In this document: positions 42,474 through 50,730 of the stretch, one piece after another | Layout: each line of letters begins with the position of its first letter | How positions within the stretch are numbered: the first letter of the stretch is position 1 | NCBI GenBank assembly: GCA_934663595.1 | Contig: CAKUKM010000005.1 | Span: forward strand, 77,925-141,924 | Direction: 5' to 3' | Length of the DNA stretch: 64,000 nucleotides | Source: an uncultured Clostridia bacterium | GTDB taxonomy: Bacteria > Bacillota > Clostridia > Christensenellales > Aristaeellaceae | Position numbers and translations under genes: made by a program | Notes under the pieces: generated by a model | Database searches by the model: none | Seen by the model: only the letters and a program-made list of their open reading frames with translations | What the model was told of the DNA's origin: nothing

Positions 42474-45400
42474 TTACACCTCGTCGTAGTAAATTTCGTA
42501 GCTCCGGTAGACGCGATTCATGATCGAATCCCAATAGAACCCCGCCTGCTCGCAAGCCGTCTTCAGATCGTACCGATCCATTTCCACGCCGAAATCCCGG
42601 CGAATCTCCTCGGCCATATCATCGACGTCCATGCTCTCCCGGTCGCGCAGCAGCCATATTGCGAGATCTGTCCGGTTCAGCGGCCGCGGCGCGTCGCCCG
42701 GTTCTCGCCGCCGAAACACCATTTTGCCACCCATTCGGCAAAAGTCAAACCGCTCGTCTTCGCGCAGCAGCGAATTGTAAAAGGTCTCCTCGAAGCCGAG
42801 CGCGTCCAGCTCAAACTCCATCCCGCGCTCGTGCAGCAGCTTCATGGAAAACAGCGTCCCAGGCGGAACGCATTCCGCAACCGCGTCGCAGAAGGCATGC
42901 AACTGCGGCCGATCAATGCCGAAGCTCTGCAGCTTCCGCAGCTGAATCAGCTGATGCGGCTCAAATTCGATGATTTCATAGCTGTCCTTCAGCGCATTGA
43001 GCACCGTCGTAAACGTGCCGATTTGCCCAAAACGCCTCGCCATCTCCGAATAATCCACCACGTCGCTCTCGGTCAGCTTCCGGCTGAAATAATCGCTCGC
43101 ATTCCGGGCATTGCGCACAGCAAACCTGGAAAACACGAGAAAGCCGAGCCGCTTGAGATTGTAGGGCGTGATCAGCTTCTCATCCGTGCCGCCCGCGCGG
43201 CGATAAAGATGCGCAATCTCCTCCAGTGTATAAGCGTCCTCCGTGAGCGCCGTGCGCAGGCGCGCTTCCTCCGCCTCGGGCATTTCGGGAGAATCGACGG
43301 TGTACATGCCCGCATAATAGTAGGAATCGACATAGGCCAGCCACGTCGCCCCTACGGTCTCTGGCAATACGCCGGTGCGCTCCGAGACAGCGCGAATGAG
43401 CGTATCGCGATCGCAGGGCGCGCACTCCATCAGCACCTCCCGCATAAATGCGCCGCGGTCGACATTTCCGAAGCTCAGCATGGGCATGCGGCCGAAGCTC
43501 AGCACGTCGTTCTCGCACTCCGCACCGATCTTTTTCAGCAGGTTGTGCAGTTCGTATTCATCGCGAATGTCGTAGCGCTGCATCAGCTGCGGATAGTCCA
43601 GCATGAATTTGCGCGTCGAAATCTCAATATCATGGTATGCGCTCAAATCCAGCGTCTCCAGCAGTTCCGAATAGTCGCCCGCGTCAATATCGTAAAAACG
43701 CAGACGGCGATTCAGGCTCCAGAGCAGATGGCCATTGTTCGTTATATTATTATTCTCAACAGAACGCCGCGTGTCCTCGGTAATATACAGTCGCTCGTTC
43801 TCCACGCCGTGCGTGCGCAGGAACTGATTGTACAGCTCGGCAAACGCATTTACATCCACCGTGTCCCGGCAAAAATTCCGGACCACGAAATCGATCAGCG
43901 CCGTGCGGTTCAGCGGAATGCGCTGGTCGTTCACGTTGAGATAGTCGCTGTTCTCGCTTTCCAGATAATCGCGAATTCTGATGCGCTGCTCGCGGGGCAG
44001 CGACGCGTCGTCCGCCGCGCTCTTCAGCGGCAAATCCCCCTGTTGATAGCGCAAGCTCAGATAATTCCAGGTTTGCGCCCGTTCCCGGAAGATCACCCGA
44101 AATTCCGTCGGTTCCAGCGCGTATTTCTGATAGAGCGCAGCATACCGATCCTCATTCAGGCATAGCTGCACAGGCAAATAATTGCGTATGACCTTATTCA
44201 CAAGCTGTCTGACGCGCTCGCGGGTAATTCCAAGCGTCTGAGCCATGCTTTCCAGCGTTTCGCCCTGCAATTTGCCGTTCAGGCAAAAGCGCAAGCGCTC
44301 GTCAGGAATCTGCGAAAGATAATCGTCCAGCGTCTGAAGCATCGGAAAGCAGAAATCGCCCTTTCGCCGGAGCTCTCCCGCCGCCTCCATTTCGTTTAGC
44401 GCCGCCCTGAGCCGTTGATCGGACAATCCATCCGACAAAGCCGCGCCCATTTCTCTTTCAGAAATCCCATCAAATTTGTGTAAATTGAGCAGTCTTTTCA
44501 GCTTTATCCGCATCTGTTGCGCAAAGAAATCCGCTTGCCAAACCGCTTCCACAAAGGCCGCGACGTCCATGCTCTCCGGCATTTCGAGCGCCTTCCATAC
44601 ACGCATGGCCTGCAATTCCACCGTTTCGCGGGGCAATTCCGGAAACAAGCCGCAAACTGTATCGACCGCTTCTCCCAGAAAGGCGGGAAGCGCTGCTTTT
44701 ACCGCCGTCTGTTTCTCTTCCGCGCACGCCTCGCCGCGCTCCTGCGCCGCTGACAGATAAGCCGACAATCTTTCGCACACTTCATTCACCGATCGAACGC
44801 CCATATAAGGAAGCTTCGCCAGCTGTTCGCGATTCATTCCGGCAAGCGCGTTGACCGTGGTAATCTGATTCCGATTCAGTACGTTGTAGGGCCGCACGGA
44901 AAGCGCGAGCTCCTCGATCGGCTGATCTACAAGCAGCCGCAATTCGCTCAATGAAGCCCGATTTTCCGTCGGCTGGTCGTTCTTCTTAACTTCTACCAGT
45001 CGGTCGATGATTTCCTTCAGCGATGCTCGGCCCATGCTCCTTATCTGCACGAGCTCTTCCACCCGTCGCGACAGCAATTGCCCAATGGTATCAATCCTGC
45101 CGCGCTTGAGCGCATTATACGCCCGCACGCTCAGCTTCAAATCTTCAATCGGATTTTCGGCCCATTCGGGTTGTGCATTATAAATGCGCGCGCATTCGGC
45201 GATCGTTGCGCTTGCGTCGTTTTCGACTTCGATCCTCGTCGTCTTCGCGGGTTTCTCTTCAGAAACATCGTTCCCCCGCACTTGCTTAATTGCCTCTGGG
45301 GTTTCCTCTTTCCTCGGCTCCAGCACTGCAGGCTCAGCCGGCGCAGGATTCGTCTCAAGCATTTCGGTTATAGGCCTGCATTCCTGGCTGGACTCGGGCT

Positions 45401-45830
45401 CGGTCTCGGCGGACGGATTCTCTTCCAGAAACTGAATCTCCACCGTTTTGCTCCATTCTTTAAGAGGAACGTGTGCGCAGATCTCTCGGGGAATCGCCAC
45501 CTGAACGCGCAGCGCACAGCCGTAAAAGAGCCCTCTGCCTACCCGCGTCAGCGATTTGGGCAACACCACGCGCCGAAGCCGTATGCAGCCGCTGAAGGCC
45601 ATGTCGCCAATCGCGACAACGCCCTCCGGAATCACAATTTTCTCCATAAAGCACAGTCCGCTGAAGGCATAGCGCCCAATTTCCCGTACGGACGGCGCAA
45701 TCCGAATCAACTCGAGCCCACTGAAGGCAAACGCCCCTGCTCCGATCCGGCTGCAGCCGTCGGGCACGACAAAATGCTTTATCGTCGCGTTTGCATAATA
45801 CTGCCGATCGCTGATCTGAAATTCCTGCAT
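42474..45830 (-). CDS. large protein with LRR, two RNAP alpha-CTD-like domains and a sigma-4-like HTH
   Basis: The 1118-residue protein has, in order: BspA-type leucine-rich repeats (about 15-125; IGRYAFSGL, IGDMAFSGC); an acidic linker (to about 215); two domains like the C-terminal domain of RNA polymerase alpha, LSVRAYNALKRGRIDTI with MGRASLKEI (about 230-280) and LSVRPYNVLNRNQITTV with MGVRSVNEV (about 305-355); and a sigma region-4-like helix-turn-helix, TLGITRERVRQLVNK (about 532-548). The remaining 550 residues are helical and unrecognised. ATG at 45830 is preferred over GTG at 45842 by SD spacing. It begins 24 bases after brxL and ends two bases before the ParB-like gene. It could bind DNA or polymerase as a transcription factor or as a phage sensor; this is inference. 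Confidence 0.78.
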   Translation of the reverse strand: MQEFQISDRQYYANATIKHFVVPDGCSRIGAGAFAFSGLELIRIAPSVREIGRYAFSGLCFMEKIVIPEGVVAIGDMAFSGCIRLRRVVLPKSLTRVGRGLFYGCALRVQVAIPREICAHVPLKEWSKTVEIQFLEENPSAETEPESSQECRPITEMLETNPAPAEPAVLEPRKEETPEAIKQVRGNDVSEEKPAKTTRIEVENDASATIAECARIYNAQPEWAENPIEDLKLSVRAYNALKRGRIDTIGQLLSRRVEELVQIRSMGRASLKEIIDRLVEVKKNDQPTENRASLSELRLLVDQPIEELALSVRPYNVLNRNQITTVNALAGMNREQLAKLPYMGVRSVNEVCERLSAYLSAAQERGEACAEEKQTAVKAALPAFLGEAVDTVCGLFPELPRETVELQAMRVWKALEMPESMDVAAFVEAVWQADFFAQQMRIKLKRLLNLHKFDGISEREMGAALSDGLSDQRLRAALNEMEAAGELRRKGDFCFPMLQTLDDYLSQIPDERLRFCLNGKLQGETLESMAQTLGITRERVRQLVNKVIRNYLPVQLCLNEDRYAALYQKYALEPTEFRVIFRERAQTWNYLSLRYQQGDLPLKSAADDASLPREQRIRIRDYLESENSDYLNVNDQRIPLNRTALIDFVVRNFCRDTVDVNAFAELYNQFLRTHGVENERLYITEDTRRSVENNNITNNGHLLWSLNRRLRFYDIDAGDYSELLETLDLSAYHDIEISTRKFMLDYPQLMQRYDIRDEYELHNLLKKIGAECENDVLSFGRMPMLSFGNVDRGAFMREVLMECAPCDRDTLIRAVSERTGVLPETVGATWLAYVDSYYYAGMYTVDSPEMPEAEEARLRTALTEDAYTLEEIAHLYRRAGGTDEKLITPYNLKRLGFLVFSRFAVRNARNASDYFSRKLTESDVVDYSEMARRFGQIGTFTTVLNALKDSYEIIEFEPHQLIQLRKLQSFGIDRPQLHAFCDAVAECVPPGTLFSMKLLHERGMEFELDALGFEETFYNSLLREDERFDFCRMGGKMVFRRREPGDAPRPLNRTDLAIWLLRDRESMDVDDMAEEIRRDFGVEMDRYDLKTACEQAGFYWDSIMNRVYRSYEIYYDEV

Positions 45831-45854
45831 GGCCGTTTGCACCTCTTCAAAGGG

Positions 45855-47921
45855 TTAGATATCCAGCGCCTTTCTGGCTGCGTCCAGCGGATTGTTGTAG
45901 AATATCGGCTGCACATTTTCCGTCAGCTCCGGAGGCAGATTTATCAGATCCTTCAGGCTCTCTCTAGGCAACAGCAGACGGCGCGCGCCTGCGTTTTCCG
46001 CCACGCGCAGAATGCTTTCCAGATTCGTGACCTCGCTCATGGTGCCCGAGTACTTCACTTCGCCAACGATGACCAGAGATTCCACAACCGGCCGCTCCGC
46101 CAGCGCGCTGCACAGGCCCACCCATTCGGCAACGGAAATCTCCGCGCAGCCGCCGCGGCTCTGCAAATCGTTGAAATACATGAAATAGTCCCTGTCGCTG
46201 ATGCGCACGCCCGGAATAATGCTCTTGGCGTTGTTCTCAAAACAGACCCACGCCGACTTCAGGCTTTCCTTCATCGGGCGGTTGAAATTGCTCACACCCT
46301 GTTGATCGAATTTGCCCGTGCCGCGCACCGTCTTGTTTTCCAGCCGGTAGACGGACATCTCGCCGTCCGCCTGATTGGCACCGATGGTAAATACGTGGCC
46401 CGCCGGCAGCTTCTGCGCGGGAATCAGCGTTCCACTGCTCTGCTCGCTGACGCCCACGATGGTCTCGCCGCCGTCCTGATCCACATATCCCAGCTCCACA
46501 TCTGCAAATTCCACGCCCGCCATGATCTTGAGCTGCTCCTTTACGCGGCGACGTCCCTCGATCGCGTACTGCAGCAGGCTCTCCAGCTCCTCGCGGGTCG
46601 CGCGTTTATCCGGAAACAGCAGCTTGATCAGGCCGGACATCGTTTTGCGCACGGCGATCTCGTCGCGCTTGTTGAAATTGCCGTTCAGGCGGAAGTATTC
46701 GTCGAGCACGTGCGTGTAATCCATGCGCCGCATGCCGCGGGTAAACTCCGCGAGGCAATCGGTAATCAGGCCGTATTTCCCGGTCAACAGCTCCGAGCGC
46801 ATCTTCGGAATCTCCCAGCCGGGCAGATAGTAGTGAATGCGGTCAAAGAACGCACTGTCGTTGTTAAACTCCGGCGGGAAAGGACTGAACAGGTGCGTCA
46901 CCTTCAGAAGATTCTGCACCGAGTCGTTGATATTGCCGACGAACACCATCGACGCGTCGGCGTTGATCATGTCCCGCCCGCGGGCGAACGATCCGGAGGC
47001 CATGTAGTCCTTCATGATCTGAATCGCGTCCTGATCGCGGAAATGCATGCCCGCCACCTCGTCGAAGGCCACGCAGTCCCAATGTCCTACCAGACCCACG
47101 CGCCGCGCCGAAAGCGAATAAAAGAGATTGGCGGTCGTAGTCTGTCCGCCGCTCATCAGGATGGAATACGGTGAAATTTCCTTATACAGATGGCTTTTGC
47201 CGGTGCCGCGCGGGCCCAGCTCGCAGAGATTGTAATTGTGCTCCACCAGCGGAACCATGCGCTCGAGGAAATGCAGCTTCTCCTTTTCGCTCAGCGCGTC
47301 CGGTTCGAGGCCCTCCGTGCGCAGCAGCATATCCATCCATTCCTCCGTGGAAAAGTTTTTGCGCTGGTCGATAATGTCGTTCAGATCCAGATTCGGCAGC
47401 TGAATCGGCTTTAGACTGACAATTCGAAACGGCGAATCCTCCGGCCCGCGCTTTCTCTTCTTGCGCTTTTCATCCTGAAAGGAATCGTCCTTGTAGGTAT
47501 ACGAAATGCGGGCAATGCACCAGATGCCGCCCATCAGGATCTTCGTATAATTCACCGCGTATTCGCTCTGAATCACGAACGGCTCAATCTCCAGATTGGC
47601 AAAACTCGCGACGTAGTAATCGTTGTATTCGTCCAGATGCGCGGAGATCTTGTCGATCACCGTGTATTCGCCGCGCTCGCGGATCATCGATTTGATCTTT
47701 TCGCTCTCCTCCGGACGCACATAGTTTTCAGAAAGAATCCTGCGTATTTTTTCAACGCCGGCCGCGATTGCCATCTCGTCGTCCGTCGCACAATACATGC
47801 CCAGCAGGTATTCCAGAACGAACGTCGGCACGTTTGCGCCGCGCTTGAGCATGGCGGTCAAATCCTTGCGGACAATCTTTCCAGGAAAGCAATCGACGAT
47901 CTTTCGATCCAAAGCATCCAT
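45855..47921 (-). CDS. brxL: BREX protein BrxL (AAA+ ATPase with Lon-like domain)
   Basis: The 688-residue protein begins MDALDRKIVDCFPGKIVRKD, the usual BrxL start, with RGANVPTFVLEYLLGMYCAT next. It has Walker A LGPRGTGKSHLYKE (near residue 240) and Walker B CVAFDEVAGM (near 285). The C-terminal Lon-like domain includes SRGGCAEISVAEWVGL and VGEVKYSGTM, and ends LDAARKALDI. BrxL forms DNA-binding ring assemblies and is essential in type 1 BREX. SD GGAGG precedes the ATG at 47921. The frame is open for 84 more codons to 48173, which has its own SD, so a longer form is possible. The gene follows pglZ. Confidence 0.93.
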   Translation of the reverse strand: MDALDRKIVDCFPGKIVRKDLTAMLKRGANVPTFVLEYLLGMYCATDDEMAIAAGVEKIRRILSENYVRPEESEKIKSMIRERGEYTVIDKISAHLDEYNDYYVASFANLEIEPFVIQSEYAVNYTKILMGGIWCIARISYTYKDDSFQDEKRKKRKRGPEDSPFRIVSLKPIQLPNLDLNDIIDQRKNFSTEEWMDMLLRTEGLEPDALSEKEKLHFLERMVPLVEHNYNLCELGPRGTGKSHLYKEISPYSILMSGGQTTTANLFYSLSARRVGLVGHWDCVAFDEVAGMHFRDQDAIQIMKDYMASGSFARGRDMINADASMVFVGNINDSVQNLLKVTHLFSPFPPEFNNDSAFFDRIHYYLPGWEIPKMRSELLTGKYGLITDCLAEFTRGMRRMDYTHVLDEYFRLNGNFNKRDEIAVRKTMSGLIKLLFPDKRATREELESLLQYAIEGRRRVKEQLKIMAGVEFADVELGYVDQDGGETIVGVSEQSSGTLIPAQKLPAGHVFTIGANQADGEMSVYRLENKTVRGTGKFDQQGVSNFNRPMKESLKSAWVCFENNAKSIIPGVRISDRDYFMYFNDLQSRGGCAEISVAEWVGLCSALAERPVVESLVIVGEVKYSGTMSEVTNLESILRVAENAGARRLLLPRESLKDLINLPPELTENVQPIFYNNPLDAARKALDI

Positions 47922-48173
47922 ATCATTTCCTCCAGTATAGTTAAATCTGCGCTCCTGGGATTCGATAACCGCGCGCGGAAGCGGCGCATGCTGCGGTTCC
48001 TCCACCTTTTTGCGCACATCGCGAAGCGCGCTCCCCAGAACATACGCGCCGATCGCCTTCGCCGCGTAATAGCCCGTTTTATCGCCCGGCTCCTGCTTCG
48101 GCTTTTGATGATACACCCGCGTCCGAAACGATTTTCCGCAGCGATAGACAACTCTCTTTATTCGAAACGGCAT
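47922..48173 (-). other. in-frame 84-codon upstream extension of brxL
   Basis: An ATG at 48173, behind SD GAGGAG just after the pglZ stop, opens a frame MPFRIKRVVYRCGKSFRTRV that runs without a stop into brxL. The peptide is basic, then has YYAAKAIGAYVLGSALRDVR. It may be a former small gene fused to brxL, or give an N-terminally extended BrxL beside the normal one. Confidence 0.5.
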
Positions 48174-48190
48174 TTTGCATTCTCCTCACA

Positions 48191-50713
48191 TCACAGAAAA
48201 TCATCCTCGAATACGATATCGATCTGGAAGGGAATGCGCTCGATTTCGCGCTTGTCCTCCTCGTCGATCAGCTTCAGCGCATATTCGGCATTGCGGTCAT
48301 AGCCGCTTCCCAACAGCCGGAACGTCGCACGAAGCAGGCGCTGGTTGTTCTCTTCGGCAGTCAGATTGCAAACGAGCCGATGCTCGTCGCTGACCGCGCG
48401 CCCCGAAGCATCCTCAAAACGTGCGAGCACGGTGCGTGGCCGCACCTTTCCGGCGCAAGGCTGCTTTTGATAGAAGCTCAGCGTAAACAGATTGTTGCTG
48501 ATTTTCCGATTTTCGCCCAGCAGCTCAATTTCCGCCTTCGTAATTGCGGTAAAGCCCTTCTGACCCGCCCGGCGATTTTGATAGCGAATCAGCGGAACCG
48601 CAATTTCCTGCAGTGAGGGACCTCCGTGCATATAGCCCGAACCGCCGCCCTGCAGCCGAAATCGCATGCAGCTCTTCGGAAACGCCGCCGTCAAATCGCT
48701 CCGGCCAAGCGCATTCAACGGAATCGTAAGCGCGTTCGCATCTTTCCCTTCGCCGCGCACGATCGCATGCCGCCGCTTGTATTCCAAAATTTCGCCGCCG
48801 AGGATCTCCTTGCCGGTCTTTTCGTATTCCTCCAGCGGCGAGCGCGTATAGAGAAAGCCGTGATCCGCCGTAATCAGCACGCTTGAGGCGTTCAAATCGC
48901 TCACCAGAATGCGCGTCAGCTGCGTCAACTCCTGAATCGCCTCCTCACAGGCATTCAGCACATTGCCGCCGCCTTCGCCCGCGCGATCAATCGCATCGTG
49001 ATAAATGTAAACGACCCTTTTGCCCCTCACCAGCTCGCTGCGCTGCGCGCGGCTGCTCTGGCGAAAATCGGCGTAATCCACAGCGACGCTTTCTTCACAC
49101 GCCGCACGGAGCACCGTCTCCCGGTTTGTCGCGTCCGCACTCATGCCGTCCAGACGTATTTTCAGGTTGTCATCCATCTCCATCTGCCGATGCGGGAGCA
49201 GCGCAGCCATTCCCACCGGCGTGACCGAGGGCAACAGCGCGAGCATGCTTCCGCATTCCGCATTGCCGCTGAGCTTTCCATTCATGCGATCGGCGAGCTC
49301 GCGAGCGACCTCATAGCGAAGGCCATCCGACACAATCACAAAAACGCGGTTTTCCGCCGCTGCGACGTTCTTTAAATAAAAGTCCTCCTGCTGCGGCACG
49401 CCCTTTAGCGCATCCAGACCGCATTCAGCCACTTGCTGCGTCCATACGCGGTTCAACTCGTTCAGAAATGCATTTTTATACAGCCGCTCCGCCGCATCGG
49501 CCGCCGCTTTCAGCGAATCCTCCAGCGCAATCGCACCCATCGAAATCGCCCGATCGTGCGCCGCTAAAAAGGCGCGATAATGCTGGTCCATTCGGTAGAG
49601 CTGCTGCGTATAGGCGTTCCACGTCTCCTTCAGCGACGTAAAATGAAATTCGCCGCGCCAAACGAGATAGAATCGCTGCATATCGATCAGCGCGCGCACC
49701 GCGTCGTAATACGGCGCATTGTCCGCGGCCCACGGCTGATCCTGCCGTTCGCGCAGCAACGTCTCCGCATCGTCCGCATTGAATCGCCCCTCGGCAAAGC
49801 TGGTCAGCTCCGCCTCCAACAGCAGCCGATCTGCCGCCGGAAACACGCCCATGCGCGCAAGCGTCTCGTGATTCAGCCGCTTCAGCTTTTCTTCCACGCA
49901 GAATCGTTCCTCTACGCGCTGGCAAAGCGCTGCCAGCCCCTCGCGATCCACGCGCAGCCAATCGGCAAAAAATCCATATGCCCAAAGCGCGCGCGCCGCA
50001 TCTGCGGGCAACCCCGGCAGCGCCGCGCACTCCGAACCGTTCAGCGCCGCGGTCGCCAGCAGATAGCACGCCAATTGGTCGATATCCGGCCGACCGCGAT
50101 AGCCGCATTCCTCCACGCACGCCTGCCAGAACGCGTCTTCCCCGCAGAATTTGGCCATCGCATTCAACGCCGGGTTTTCCTCTTCCTGAATGCGCGAAAG
50201 CACGCAGCGCAGCGCCTCTGCAAAGCCGTATTCCCTCGCCCCTGAAAGCGCGCAAAGCACGCCCGTCCGCAGCTCGCGTTCGTCGGAATAATGCGGGCGC
50301 AGCGCGCGCAACCTCGCCCGCCGCTCCTTGCTGGCAAAGAACGGCGCAACGGACTTTGCGTATTCGCGAACGGGTCGCGCATTTTCGATATTCAGCTCTT
50401 CAAACACCAGAGACCAATAGTCCGCCCGGAATTCCTCGCTGTATAAAAATACATCCAGCAGCCAATTGTCCTGCGGCTTTTCAAAAGTCATCGGGCAGTA
50501 GATCAGCAGGTTTTCGTTCGCATAATCCACCTCGATCTGCCGACGAAGCTCGAACATCGCATTCTTCTGCATAATCAGAATCCGCGCATTGTCCAGCTGC
50601 ATTTCCGCAACCGTTTCGGCAAATTCGCCCGTTTCGTCCTGCCAGACGATGATCCTGCGCCGGTAATAATCCTTCAGCGGCGCGCGAAACCGCGCATTCA
50701 GTGTATCCTTCAA
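48191..50713 (-). CDS. pglZ: BREX protein PglZ (alkaline phosphatase superfamily)
   Basis: The 840-residue protein begins (from TTG at 50713) with NARFRAPLKDYYRRRIIVWQ, followed by DETGEF, as BREX PglZ proteins do. The PglZ catalytic core shows VFVIVSDGLRYEVAREL (Asp near residue 464) and VLITADHGFLYTRSP (Asp-His near residue 617), the metal-binding residues of the alkaline phosphatase fold. TTG is inferred as the start because GAGG lies just upstream and the family N-terminus begins there. An ATG further upstream would overlap the BRCT gene by about 85 bases. PglZ is universal in BREX. Confidence 0.92.
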   Translation of the reverse strand: MKDTLNARFRAPLKDYYRRRIIVWQDETGEFAETVAEMQLDNARILIMQKNAMFELRRQIEVDYANENLLIYCPMTFEKPQDNWLLDVFLYSEEFRADYWSLVFEELNIENARPVREYAKSVAPFFASKERRARLRALRPHYSDERELRTGVLCALSGAREYGFAEALRCVLSRIQEEENPALNAMAKFCGEDAFWQACVEECGYRGRPDIDQLACYLLATAALNGSECAALPGLPADAARALWAYGFFADWLRVDREGLAALCQRVEERFCVEEKLKRLNHETLARMGVFPAADRLLLEAELTSFAEGRFNADDAETLLRERQDQPWAADNAPYYDAVRALIDMQRFYLVWRGEFHFTSLKETWNAYTQQLYRMDQHYRAFLAAHDRAISMGAIALEDSLKAAADAAERLYKNAFLNELNRVWTQQVAECGLDALKGVPQQEDFYLKNVAAAENRVFVIVSDGLRYEVARELADRMNGKLSGNAECGSMLALLPSVTPVGMAALLPHRQMEMDDNLKIRLDGMSADATNRETVLRAACEESVAVDYADFRQSSRAQRSELVRGKRVVYIYHDAIDRAGEGGGNVLNACEEAIQELTQLTRILVSDLNASSVLITADHGFLYTRSPLEEYEKTGKEILGGEILEYKRRHAIVRGEGKDANALTIPLNALGRSDLTAAFPKSCMRFRLQGGGSGYMHGGPSLQEIAVPLIRYQNRRAGQKGFTAITKAEIELLGENRKISNNLFTLSFYQKQPCAGKVRPRTVLARFEDASGRAVSDEHRLVCNLTAEENNQRLLRATFRLLGSGYDRNAEYALKLIDEEDKREIERIPFQIDIVFEDDFL

Positions 50714-50730
50714 TTTCCTCGTCCTTTGCT

